Shown one piece after another: positions 12,060 through 23,076 of a stretch of DNA of 64,000 nucleotides. Both the position numbers and the translations under genes were made by a program. The stretch lies in NCBI RefSeq assembly GCF_002234675.1, contig NC_019880.2:21531289-21595288 (forward strand). Direction: 5' to 3'. This DNA comes from Oryzias latipes. Taxonomy: Eukaryota; Chordata; Actinopteri; Beloniformes; Adrianichthyidae. Numbering within the stretch: position 1 is the stretch's first letter; the number at the start of each line of letters is the position of its first letter. Below the pieces are notes generated by a model. It was not told where the DNA came from and did not search any database. It was given only the letters and a program-made list of their open reading frames with translations.

Positions 12060-12471
12060 ATTTGATGGAGAATATTAATGAATTCACTGTGTTCTGAAGA
12101 TAAAAATGTGGATGTTCAATTAAAAAAAATAAGTCCAAGTTGCCTCAAGCAAGTGCTGTGGTCAGATGAGACCAACATGGAGCTCTTTGGCATCAACTCA
12201 ACCCATGTTTGGAAGAGAAATGCTGCCGATGATCCCATGAACACGGTCCATACTGTCAAGCATGGAGGTGGAAGTGTTGTGCTTTTTAGGTGAATTTCTG
12301 CAGTGGGCTACTTCACCGTGTAGGTAGCCTCCACCAGGAGTCACAAAATGGGTGGTGGATGGGTCTTCCAACAGGATCCAACCATGGAACGGCTGGAGTA
12401 GAAGTCAATCACGGTCATGGAGTGGTCCACCGAGTCAGCAGGAGATCAAATACTTATATCCTTCACTGTAT
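12060..12471 (+). pseudogene. Decayed second Tc1 element with transposase remnant
   Basis: The frame at 12078-12293 reads VLWSDETNMELFGINSTHVW and then VKHGGGSV, the first catalytic Asp and glycine box of a Tc1 transposase of a different subfamily from the one upstream. It then breaks. The stretch 12444-12471 (gatcaaatacttatatcctt then cactgta) looks like its right terminal repeat. The left end is missing. Confidence 0.75.
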
Positions 12472-12479
12472 GCTGATAA

Positions 12480-13200
12480 ACCCACTTCTGACTGGATGTA
12501 CCACCTATCCACCTTCAGAACCCGCTGAAACCCATTCAGGGTCATGGGGTTGCTGGAGTCAACCCAGCACCTGTTTGGTGAAGATGGAGAACACCCTGAA
12601 CAGTCTGTCTGTCACAAGAACAGGCAGACGGCAGGATCCAAAAGCAGCAGGTTTATTAGCTCAGCTAAAAGTCCCCAAAGCTAAATCAGGGTCAGGCAGG
12701 CAGGGGTTGATAATGAGCATGAGATCATCAGAGAAGAACTAGGATTAGTCAGGATACAGATGAGATTCAGGGCAGGGGGAGGCAAACAGAGTCAGAAACA
12801 AACCGGGGTCAGGAAATCAAAATGTCAGGTCTTGAAATAACGCTCGGTAATGCAAGCAATACTTCACACCGAGTGAGGCTCAATTCAGTGCTTGAGTGTA
12901 CTGTGAGTTATTGCAAATGAAAGTCAGGTGTGCGGCATCCAGGAACTGTACGCTGGGGTTGCTGGGAGATGAAGTGCACTCAGAACTCTGAAGAGTGACA
13001 GCCGGTGTCCAGAGGGTAGACAGAGCCCTGACTTCTGACTGTTGCATGGCCACACACCCACACCTGCAGGGGCAAATTTAAAATTACCAGTTCACCTACA
13101 AAGCATGTTTTTGGACCATGGGCGGAAGCAGGAGTGCTCAGAGAAAACCCACACCTGAACCAGGGCCTTCTCCCTGCGAGGTAAGACCATTTCACCACCG
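12480..13200 (+). repeat. Dispersed repeat (ttgctggag...cccag type) split by a later insertion
   Basis: The left part, 12480-12600 (cccattcagggtcatggggt then tgctggagtcaacccagcac), and the right part, 13005-13190 (ggcaaatttaaaattaccag then tttttggaccatgggcggaag), are the two halves of a repeat seen whole at 48780-49092. About 390 bp separates them, listed next. Confidence 0.65.
12605..12995. mobile_element. Insertion with tgtcac/gtgaca ends (solo LTR or MITE)
   Basis: Begins near tgtcacaagaacaggcagac and ends near gaagagtgaca, so its ends are short inverted TGTCAC/GTGACA. It holds the ggcaggatccaaaagcagca segment common in fish insertions. A clean target duplication is not visible. It interrupts the older repeat around it, so it is the younger of the two. 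Confidence 0.5.
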
Positions 13201-13217
13201 TGCACCAAACAAAATAC

Positions 13218-13930
13218 AGTTTTTTATTTGATTTGAAATGGTGTATTTGAAGCAACCAACGCAAGACACAAACACAAAACAATACAATCAGCAGTTAAAC
13301 ATCCAAGGCAAGGCAAGGCAAGTTTATTTGTATAGCACAATTCGTACACAAAGTATTTCAAGGTGCTTCACAAAACAGAAAAATGCATTAAAATTACAAT
13401 ACATCATAGAAATAATCAATGTAAAATTTACTTTAAAAGAAAAGAAAAAATTTGAAAATTCATTTAAAAAGAAATCTAGGAAGTCTAGATTTGAACATGA
13501 ACACAGAAGAGGCCTGTCTTACGACTTCCGGGAGGCTGTTCCAGATTTTAGCTGCAGAATATTGAAACGCTGATTCCCCTTGTTTAGTTCTGACTCTGGG
13601 AATCAACAGGAGGCCGGCCCCTGTGGTCCTCAGAGTACGAGATGGTTCATATGGCACTAACATGTCAGAGATGTACTTTGGTGCGCGGCCATGGAGAGAC
13701 TTGTACACACAATGACGTATCAAACTTGGGATAATTAGACATTAAATCAAAGATTGCTTGAGAGGGAATGGAAGGAAGCAAACTTCAATAATCCCACCCT
13801 GTTCTACCGAAACCATTTTATTACATGATTTATCATCATCCGCTTCATAACCTTTATCAGATATCAATGCCACAGTTTCAGGTTATTAAGACTCCTCAAT
13901 AACAATAAATCACATGACCACAATGAATTA
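13218..13930 (-). repeat. Old LINE 3'-tail repeat, interrupted (paralogue at 58.5 kb)
   Basis: 13218-13302 (tttgatttgaaatggtgtat ...) and 13724-13930 (ggataattagaca ... ccattttattacatgattta) match the two halves of a continuous copy at 58520-58760. The interrupting 420 bp is an antisense LINE tail. The gatttgatttgaaatgg end resembles a LINE 3' tail read on the minus strand. Confidence 0.7.
13304..13722 (-). mobile_element. 5'-truncated CR1/L2-like LINE, C-terminal RT tail
   Basis: On the minus strand the frame 13723-13460 reads HGRAPKYISDMLVPYEPSRT, then IPRVRTKQGESAFQYSAAKI, then WNSLPEVVR, the end of reverse transcriptase proteins of the CR1/L2/Rex1 group. Its 3' end on the plus strand is the tandem tail caaggcaaggcaaggcaag at 13303-13321 followed by tttatttgtatagcac. 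It is inserted in an older repeat. Confidence 0.8.
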
Positions 13931-15700
13931 ATAACTAATTAATAATTATTATGTCAAATAGTCAAAACTCTATTTTAGAAATTAGCATAATGAATGCAGA
14001 TCAGTTATCTAAATTATATGCAGATTATTTTCAGTAGAAAAATTCTGACTATGATAAAAAATAACACTATCAGAAAAAATAGACATAGCACTGTTTCAGA
14101 AATCTTCATATGCAGATCTAGTATCACAAATTTATACAGATAATTTTTTTTATCAGACCAATCATGAATATGATTGTAGAAACCAGGTATGGGGGGGGGG
14201 GGGGGGGGTACCACAGTGGTCAAACCTGCCACTCTCCTGATAGAGAGCTCATCTGCCACGTGCAGGTCTTTCCCCTCCAGGACTAACAGCCTCTGCTCTG
14301 CCTTTAATTACTCCCATTTTTAATTCAGTTATGAAAATTGGATTGAGCCGTGCAGCCAGCAGAGGCCTGCAGTACAGAACCCCTTCTGTTGGAGTGCTTG
14401 GGTTGGTGGCCAGTCAAGGCTTTCCGTCACGGTCAGAACCCCTATCTTTATCGCAGAGCAGCTCCGTCATGTGCAAACCGCATCTTAGAAAAATGTCGCT
14501 AATCAAATCACAGAAAATGAACAGTTTAGGTTCAATCATTACAGACGTTTGTCAAATGTTGGTCAGAGTCTGAGACCGGTGATGCGGATTCTTTACAAAG
14601 TTAGATGACTGTTGGTCAATTGAATGTAGTACTGTTGATTTATATAAATGTGCCGGAAAAAAGAGACAAATGTCTTCTTTCAACATTCATCTGCAGTCCC
14701 GAACTTTAGTAAGGCACCGTGAAAGGGCCGCTGTGTTGAAGGAGTCACATCTTTTTGTGCTGTTGTCCCTAAAAGCAGATCAGGAACCCTTCCACCATGT
14801 CTCAAGGTGAAATGGTTGTGACACCTTCACCAGAGCGGATGGCCCCGCCTTCATCTGGATGCTAGAGGTAAATAGCAGCGGCTTTAGAAACTGGCTCTTT
14901 GGCTTCCAATTCAAAATCCTTTTTTCTATAAGCTTATTTATTTGTTTTTGTGAGTGCAGCTTTTGACCTTGTTGATGTTTTGACTGTCTGCATATGACCG
15001 GGTCAGTCGCTTCCCTTTAATTTCCTTTTGAGTTGGACTGTGTCAGTCCCGGGAAAAACAACATACCAGCAGCTAATTTGTTTCCCCATGAAGACTGAAG
15101 GAGAATCTTTTCAGTCTCAGGATGCCGGTTCAGATCCATTTCTTGACGACACCAAGAGTTGGGGTCAGCGTCCCCGACCACGTCTGCACGGGCATGCTGA
15201 ATCCCTCCCAGGAGATCAGACCAACCAGGAATCTGTTCCAGAGAAGCAAACGCGTTTCCAGAAACATTCCCACATCCGACTGCTTTGGGAAAGAATTCAG
15301 AAGTCCGTCACGATAATTCTCTGATTCCCATGTCTTTTACAACTCTATCCACACCAAATCCGTGCACTCGTCGTCATTTGATCCCAGATGTTTGTTACTC
15401 TCATTAATAGATTCCTTTAGTCAGCTGCAACCATTAACATTGTTTGCATGTTTTACAGGTTGGAAATAACACAAAAAATGATCTTTGACAAGCCATTCTT
15501 TGATATTCACTGTGAAATCTACAAGAATGGAGCTGAAAATCTTTTTTGATCCACTCCAAACTGTTAGACAGAAAAAAATGTAAAAAGCTTGTCCACTATT
15601 GTTACTCATTCTAGTTAGTGGGAGATAAACAGGAGTTAATTGAACTTAGAAATAAAGGTTCTCAAATTAAAAAAAAAATATCTGTTTTTCTCCACTTTAG
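13931..15700. other. Non-coding stretch with a long G-run
   Basis: AT-rich sequence, partly old LINE tail similar to 58760-58990. A G-run lies at about 14191-14208. No gene is recognised. The frame at 15028-15324 (98 codons) has no family motif. Confidence 0.45.
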
Positions 15701-15711
15701 CTGATGGTAGA

Positions 15712-17186
15712 GCATGGCTAAAGTACTCTCCATGCTCTACAAGCATATAAACTACTCTCCATGCCCTACAAGCAGCTAAAGTACTCTCCATGCCCTACAA
15801 GCAGCTAAAGTACTCTCCATGCTCTACAAGCATATAAACTACTCTCCATGCTCTACGAGCAGCTAAAGTACTCTCCATGCCCTACAAGCAGCTAAACTAC
15901 TCTCCATGCTCTACGAGCATATAAACTACTCTCCATGCCCTACAAGCAGCTAAAGTACTCTCCATGCCCTACAAGCAGCTAAAGTACTCTCCATGCTCTA
16001 CAAGCATATAAACTACTCTCCATGCTCTACAAGCATATAAACTACTCTCCATGCCCTACAAGCAGCTAAAGTACTCTCCATGCCCTACAAGCAGCTAAAG
16101 TACTCTCCATGCTCTACAAGCATATAAACTACTCTCCATGCTCTACGAGCAGCTAAAGTACTCTCCATGCCCTACAAGCAGCTAAACTACTCTCCATGCT
16201 CTACGAGCATATAAACTACTCTCCATGCCCTACAAGCAGCTAAAGTACTCTCCATGCCCTACAAGCAGCTAAAGTACTCTCCATGCTCTACAAGCATATA
16301 AACTACTCTCCATGCCCTACAAGCAGCTAAAGTACTCTCCATGCCCTACAAGCAGCTAAAGTACTCTCCATGCCCTACAAGCAGCTAAACTACTCTCCAT
16401 GCTCTACGAGCATATAAACTACTCTCCATGCCCTACAAGCAGCTAAAGTACTCTCCATGCCCTACAAGCAGCTAAAGTACTCTACATGCTCTACGAGCAT
16501 ATAAACTACTCTCAATGCCCTACAAGCAGCTAAAGTACTCTCCATGCCCTACAAGCAGCTAAAGTACTCTCCATGCTCTACGAGCAGCTAAAGTACTCTC
16601 CATGCCCTACAAGCAGCTAAACTACTCTCCATGCTCTACGAGCATATAAACTACTCTCCATGCCCTACAAGCAGCTAAAGTACTCTCCATGCCCTACAAG
16701 CAGCTAAAGTACTCTACATGCTCTACGAGCATATAAACTACTCTCAATGCCCTACAAGCAGCTAAAGTACTCTCCATGCCCTACAAGCAGCTAAACTACT
16801 CTCCATGCTCTACGAGCATATAAACTACTCTCCATGCCCTACAAGCAGCTAAAGTACTCTCCAGGCTCTACGAGCACCTAAAGTACTCTCCATGCTCTAC
16901 GAGCAGCTAAAGTACTCTCCAGGCTTTACGAGCAGCTAAAGTACTCTCCATGCTCTACGAAAAGCTAAAGTACTCTCCAGGCTCTACAATCATATAAACT
17001 ACTCTACATGCTCTACGAAAAGCTAAAGTACTCTCCAGGCTTTACGAGCAGCTAAAGTACTCTCCATGCTTTACGAGCAGCTAAAGTACTTTCCATGCTC
17101 TACGAACAGCTAAAGTACTCTCCATGCTCTACTAGCAGCTAAAGTACTCATCATGCTCTACGAGCAGCTAAAGTACTCTCCATGTC
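15712..17186. repeat. 29-bp minisatellite, about 50 units, with higher-order structure
   Basis: Unit: tactctccatgccctacaag then cagctaaag (29 bp). Two main unit types alternate in blocks: ccctacaagcagctaaag and ctctacaagcatataaac, with cgagc variants. The same order of units repeats at a distance of 290 bp (10 units; for example 15851 and 16141). A second block marked by tctacatg repeats at 232 bp (8 units; 16481 and 16713). Units after 16850 are more diverged (aggctt, ctacgaaaag). 29 is not a multiple of 3 and no long frame crosses it, so it is non-coding. Confidence 0.97.
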
Positions 17187-17527
17187 TTTACAGACGCAGA
17201 ACTTCTGCGGTTCTGCTTCGAAGTGGACGAGCGTTGGAGGTCGCATGAACGTTGCAGCTTCATTCATGCACGTTTAGAGGGACCTTCTCTCAAAGGTTCT
17301 CATGTGATTTGAGCTCACAAAAAGGCATCTGGGGTGTTTTTGCTTTAGATAAATTCTTGGTAGGATTGATGCCAAGAGCAAATTCCTTTGGATTGTGATG
17401 CAGGAAGATAACTTCTGCTGCTGTAATCACTGGGTCTGTTTTACACGCCGATCAGCGTGGAAGGACCTGAACGGCTGCTCGCTGCCCACGCCAACTTTTC
17501 ATGTGGGACTCTTGAGCTGCATCTAAA
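17187..17527. other. Non-coding spacer, nothing recognised
   Basis: Unique-looking sequence between the minisatellite and the MITE. Confidence 0.4.
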
Positions 17528-18177
17528 GGCCGTGTCACACAGACATTACGCACATTTAGCGCATATTGCATGGATGAAAATTGGTCATACCTGAATATAC
17601 GTGGAAAAAGTGAGAAAAGTTGTTGACCTTATTCGAAATTTTCACAGATGTATCATGAATGAACCACGTTAAAACCATGGAAGAAGTACGAATAAACCAC
17701 GCAAAGGACACGGAAATCAACGTAGAACATGAACCGTGTGATTATTGTGCTGTTTATATGCAATTTATTAGTGATACATTTATGTAATTATAACGTGATG
17801 TGTGCGCCGTATACAAAAGTTCTACATCGGTGGTACATGTGTGAAAAGTCTGTTAGACGTTTGTGGAGCGTTCGTGGAAAGATATTGGTATAAGCATCTC
17901 GTAAGTACAATACACATTACCATAGGATTTACATAATAATTGCACATAAACTATGTATAATACAAGGAAACTGCGTAATTCTTAACCGACCAAAGATTTG
18001 GAACAGCTCAAAACCAAATTCATGAAAGACCCGTCTGCTGAAACCCTGGACAGACGTCGGTGCACATCCACGAATGCAAGAAACACTCACAACGTAGATC
18101 ACACATGTATCACGAAAAACAGGAATTTCATACGTGGAAAATGCACAAAATGTACGTAGTGGCTGTCTGACACGGTC
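17528..18177. mobile_element. 650-bp non-autonomous DNA element (MITE) with about 29-bp inverted ends
   Basis: Left end ggccgtgtcacacagacatt and right end, reversed, gaccgtgtcagacagccact agree at most positions; the agreement goes on through acgcacattt/acgtacattt. No transposase is encoded. The internal right half matches, reversed, a block in ahsa1 intron 8 (61940-62150), including the cgacgggtcttt and ctttggtcggtt strings. No clear target duplication, so the superfamily is open. Confidence 0.75.
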
Positions 18178-18221
18178 TGTAGAGAGGAAGTGGAACATTC
18201 AGTTGTGTGGGAGAATCCCTG

Positions 18222-18424
18222 ACCGTATCAGAGAACTGGACTGAGTGAATGTGACTTCACCCATAAAACATGGGTTTCTTCCAACGAATCAACCAATAGA
18301 ACGATGAGTAACAGCTGTTCATTTCTCCGTAAACGTCTATGGGATTTTGACTTTGTGGAGCCACTTCCTGTTTGGAACGCCAAGGGGGCGGGGGCCACTC
18401 AGTCCAGTTCTCTTATACAGTTGA
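18222..18424. mobile_element. Short foldback element (family R1), about 200 bp
   Basis: Perfect 18-bp inverted arms agagaactggactgagtg (18230-18247) and its complement (18396-18413), with weaker pairing outside (gtatc/tatac). Same terminal family as the elements at 30602, 40928 and 49095. No coding capacity. Confidence 0.8.
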
Positions 18425-19021
18425 TGTGGAGAAGGTACAATTTTCAAAAGCTTCATTTGATTTTCAAATTGGGACTTTTTTTTCACTCTTGAACAAAAAG
18501 AACTCTTACGTCAACAGATTTGTAGTGATGGAGGTCTTTAAATGATGAGACGTTACACATTTAGAGCCTTTTTTTTTCAGACAAACCTAACAGTTTTTAA
18601 CTATTTTAACAAGAACATGGTAGTTGCAGCCGTTCCAACATTGATCCAGGAATTGTCCAGTTGATGAGTATATTTTCTTTTTTCTAAACGCAAAAGCTCC
18701 TTTATGTGTGGAGAAACCGAAACGATTGCTTTTTTTAAAGGTTACTTCTGCGATGTAAAAGCAGAGCCCAGTGTTCAGCATCACTGACCTCTCTGCAGAC
18801 AAAACGTCTTCAACACAAAAAGAAAACACCGACTCTGTTGGACTCAGCTCAGTTTTGTCCTAAGTCAAGTCTTTGCAGCAGTTCTGTGGTAATTGCTGTT
18901 TTCAGGACAGAAACTCCAGAGCTGTAGGTTTGTAGCATCACACAGACAGAATTATTGTTTAGGATGTAACTGTGGTAACCAGCTTGACCTAAGAATAATG
19001 AATCCTACGTTTCTTTGTTTT
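18425..19021. other. Non-coding stretch, nothing recognised
   Basis: AT-rich sequence without termini or motifs. Confidence 0.4.
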
Positions 19022-19119
19022 GAATACAGAATTACCCCTGTTAACTTACTGTCAACAGAGTATTTATATGCCTGTGACCCCATGATGTACAGAAAGCTAA
19101 CAGGGGTAATTCTGTATTC
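19022..19119. repeat. Perfect 22-bp inverted repeat with 54-bp loop
   Basis: The left arm starts gaatacagaattacccctgt (19022-19043) and its exact complement is at 19098-19119. Likely the ends of a tiny foldback/MITE. Part of the arm (attctgtattcagaac) recurs at 59222-59237. Confidence 0.85.
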
Positions 19120-19734
19120 AGAACAGAGACAAGAGTTATTTGGAAAACTAAATGTTGTATTCATTTTTGTTGTTGTTATTCATTCATTTCATTTTGCCAG
19201 TCATCTCACCCCAAATCTGCTTTTAACATTCTTCTTGGCCCAATATGTATCTGCTGTGTTTATGAGATGACACAACCAGTTGTTTGGTGAACCGATTGGG
19301 GTTGTGTGTTTGTAAATGTGACTCTGAAGGAGTCAGCGCCTCATCAGCCACAAACATAGCTGCACATCACTGGTCTGTAGCAAAGGGTTTAATAATCTTA
19401 GCTTGGTTCTCTTTCATCTCAGGGTTACCATAACTCCAAACGCGGTCAAATGGGTATTTTGTTCTAGAGAAATCCTATTTTTTGAAGTGGGGGACCATGA
19501 GCTTAGAGGCAATTTACCTGATATGCTTGTAAAATGTTGATAAATAATTACAGCTCCTAAATGTGTGAATAATATTACTGTGTCGTTTAAAGGACTTGAC
19601 ACATTCAACGGCAGGACTTGGCGGTGACTTGAGACTCCTTGGTCTTCACTTACTTTGGAACTTGACTCAGGACTTGAGGACACTTGAGACTTACTTGTGA
19701 CTTGCAATACAGTGACTTGGTCATATGTCTGCGA

Positions 19735-19850
19735 TGAAGTAGCTCTGTGCAGAAAAACACCTCCCAACCATAATGTTTCCACCTCCATGCTTGACAGTGT
19801 GGATGCTGTTCTTGAGGTCATAGGCAGGGGCAAACCCATGTTCCAGTGAT
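19735..19850 (-). pseudogene. Tc1 transposase relic
   Basis: On the minus strand one frame reads AYDLKNSIHTVKHGGGNIMV, the glycine-box region of Tc1 transposases, before decaying. No termini were found. Confidence 0.6.
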
Positions 19851-20905
19851 ACTATGATGGCCTCCTCTCTGTTCTCTCATTGCTAAAACAACTGACTTGT
19901 TTTTCTGCCCTGCAACTAATGCTGGAGGACATTTAAGTCCATCTTCATCCTGATCTTTCATTGGTTATTGGAATGTCTTTTGTCTAGATGTTCCAGTGTT
20001 TCTGCGTTTGTCTTTTTCCTGTTCCTCTCAGTCTCATGGCCGATTCTCGTCCTTTCAGAGTCTGGTCCTTATAGGTTGTTATTAAAGTACAGTTAGAGGC
20101 AACTTGGCCTTATTGGAATGATCTGGGCTGAACTGGACTGTGAAGTGGTACTGAAGTGTGTTGAATGCGGTTTCAGACACTCTGCCAGAGAACAGATAAA
20201 TGGTTTTGTGTTAAAAACCATTCAGCCCTGCTGTAAGGTGGATCCATGCCATCCATCCCATTGTTTTGCAGCAGCAGCAGCAGATGCTGTTTGTTGTCTG
20301 AGAGTGCTGAGTCAGCTGGAGGCTCTCTGGGCAAAAGCCCGGCTTCACAGCACTGCAGCGGCCTGCAGAACCCTCGCTGATCCACTGCGGCACTCTGCAG
20401 GAAAGCGAGGGCAGATGGGGAGGAGGAGCGTCTGGACAGGGGTGTTCCAGCAGCAACATTAGCAGGGGTTGTGTGCAGTCATGCACGTGTTGCTCCTCCT
20501 TGGAAGCTGCCACTCCCCAAATTCCAGCAGCATGGATTGCTGGCCCGCCCAGTGAAGCACATTCCAGCTAACAGTCCTCTCAAACATGCTCACGTCCTGC
20601 TGGCGTCCTTATTTACAGCCAGGGAGACAGGGAGAGCTACAACAGACCTTCTACATGCGGGATGTAAACAGACTTTATCGAATAAATGAGTTAAAACTTG
20701 GGATGATTGGGATGGTCGCATGCAGTTGGACTGATCTGCTGCATTTCAGCTGAGGTATTGGTGAAACGTGAGATCAGTCCACACATTACCAAACACATTA
20801 CTCTCCCAGACTGACACCTTCCTCTGCAGACACTCCTTTTTGTGCTTGCTTTGGGAAAGGGTCAGGTTACCTGAAAACGTCTCCAGTTTAAGAATGTAGC
20901 TGCAA
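19851..20905. other. Non-coding stretch, nothing certain
   Basis: Moderately GC-rich at 20230-20560, with a short (cag)n at about 20270-20283. Frames of up to 114 codons on both strands overlap and have no recognisable domain. Confidence 0.4.
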
Positions 20906-21170
20906 GAAGAGTGACCTGCTTCAGGTAGAGTGACCTACTGCAGGGGAGTGACCTGCTGCAGGAAGAGTGACCTGCTGAAGGGGAAGTCACCTGCTGCAGA
21001 AGGAGTGACCTACTGCAAGAAGAGTGAACTGCAGCAGGAAGAGTGACCTGCTGCAGGAGAAGTGACCTGCTGCAGGAGGAGATACCTGCTGCAAAAAGAG
21101 TGACCTGGTGCAGAAGGAGCAACCTGCTGCATGAAAAGTGACCTACTGCAGGAGGAGTGACCATGAGTAT
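20906..21170. repeat. 18-bp minisatellite (gagtgacctgctgcagga), left part
   Basis: About 14 imperfect copies of an 18-bp unit. The array stops at 21172 and a further copy and a half (aaaagtgacctgctgcagc) appears at about 22898-22916, so an insertion has split it. Confidence 0.85.
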
Positions 21171-21172
21171 GG

Positions 21173-22889
21173 GCCATATTATGGACCTGACATGTGAGGC
21201 CTGGGCCCAGGGGCCTAAGGATCCAGGGCCCCTGTGGGGGCAAAGCGCAGATGCCAATCGCAATGTCAGAGGGCCTTTATTGCCTAGGATGACTCATGAT
21301 TCATTACTTCTCACACTGTTATGGGGCATATCTGAAGAGAACCTAGAGAGATGGGTGATATGAATTGGGCGGGTTGACAGGGACGGCAGTCAGAGGGCCC
21401 TAATGTTTCCCAACTACAGGTTCAAGAAAGTATGGGGGACTGCTTTCAGAGGACCCTATGATTGTGAGAGCCTCTGCGAAGGGTCGCTACTTCTGGTTAT
21501 GTGGGGGCCCCAGGGAGAGCCCTAATGGGAGAGCATACTGTTCAGAGATGATTTGATTACAAATATTCTTACAAAGGGCCTCTAATTTACCAAGGGTTTA
21601 CCAAATTCTAGCAACAAGGTTGCTAAATTGGCTCCATTGGATACCGGCGGTATCAGGTAGGATGCAGATAGCCAAACGGGCTCTCATTCATATTTTCCAC
21701 CATCCTTTGACTCTATCACGAGCCAAACATGGAAGTTCGGACAGATCGTCCCTCGCAGTTGTGTCAATATTGCAACATGCGCACATGTCTGCGTACCTTC
21801 TGTTCAGGTGTGCTACCACGTGTAACATCGACATTAAATACACATGGCATGAAGTGTGCACACGGCCAGCATATCCTGGGCCTAACGCTGGCCCCAGTGG
21901 ACCGCTAGTAGCAGCTGGACGTATGTCCTATGAGGAGTTATTACACTCCTGCACAGTACTGTGCTGTACTTTAATGAATTAGTGGACAACTTTGCAAGAA
22001 GGAAGAGCTGAGAGAAACGGATGTAGGAAGGTACCAGGGGGGATGGGGTGGTAATCTCCTGGCCCCGGGGCCCTGACCCCCGATAATCCGGTGGTACGAC
22101 CCTTGTCGTATTTGTGTATGTTTTTTTTTTTGTATTTGATGTTTTGTATATTGAGTGTTTGTGTAGGGGGTAAAAGTACCTTTGTTTGTGTGTAGGTTCT
22201 GTTTTTTTTTTTTCAGGTGACCTGGATTGCTGCACTAAGGCCTTGGGCTGCCCAGGATTGGAAGATGAGTGAGTGGTGCTGGTGCTCAGGATTGGAGGGA
22301 GGAAGATTGATGGCTGCACGTGATTGGAAGAAGGAACTTTAAAATCCTGGCACCTCCACGGCCCAATGGGAGGGAAGAAGTCTTTGGCTGGAGTTTCTGT
22401 CTGTCCTTCCCCCCATTGACAAAACTTAAGTGTTTGTGTGAGGCCTTTTGGCTGTGTAAGCTCCTTCGTGAAGCTTAGCTTCTTGGTGTAACTTGTATTA
22501 GGATTTGTGTTGTGTTTGTATAGCAGTAGGGTTGAACGGCTATTATGTTTGACTGTTTTCTCCTGTTTTGGTTGAGGTTCAAGGAGACACGTCAGACTCT
22601 GTCATTTATTTTTACTTTGGTTTCTGGAAGGTCAGGTAGAGCATTTGACATTTGAGTTTTTTGTCTGTTATTTTGGCCTGGGTTCACCCTGAAGTTAGAC
22701 GCTCCTTTTTCTTTCCTTTACAGTCGGGACAATAAACCCTTATTTGCACAGAAATTGGTTTTGGCAGCTTTATTAAATTTGGTGGTTTTTAAGGGCTTAC
22801 TATGTGCATTTTGGGTCATGTTCCCCATTTTGTTCTTCTTTATGTTATCCCCCACACCCCTAGATATAGGGTGCATAACATCCGGCCCT
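21173..22889. mobile_element. 1.7-kb insertion of unknown type in the minisatellite
   Basis: Lies between two parts of the 18-bp array. The right half (about 22100-22880) is U/T-rich and looks like an LTR or a 3' UTR: a gggacaataaacccttattt poly(A)-like signal at 22726-22745, T-runs, and a last ...gggtgcataaca. The left half holds a weak frame at 21620-21982 with no motif. No inverted repeat, second LTR or target duplication was found. It could be an LTR-retrotransposon fragment or a composite. Confidence 0.45.
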
Positions 22890-23076
22890 GGCTGCGGGAA
22901 AAGTGACCTGCTGCAGCTTTTTGTGAAGATGTTTGCTGTGCAGCGTCATCCACGTTGGAAACGGTCTTTCTGATAACCCCCAGTAGAGGGCAGGCTTTGC
23001 TCATGTTTGGCTCCCAGTCATGCAAAGCAATGAATTTTACCCTCACCCTTGTCTGACGGGCGTATTGTCACCTGTA

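Noticed and set aside
15712-17186. CRISPR array
   Set aside because: Units are contiguous 29-bp tandem repeats with no unique spacers, in a eukaryotic genome.
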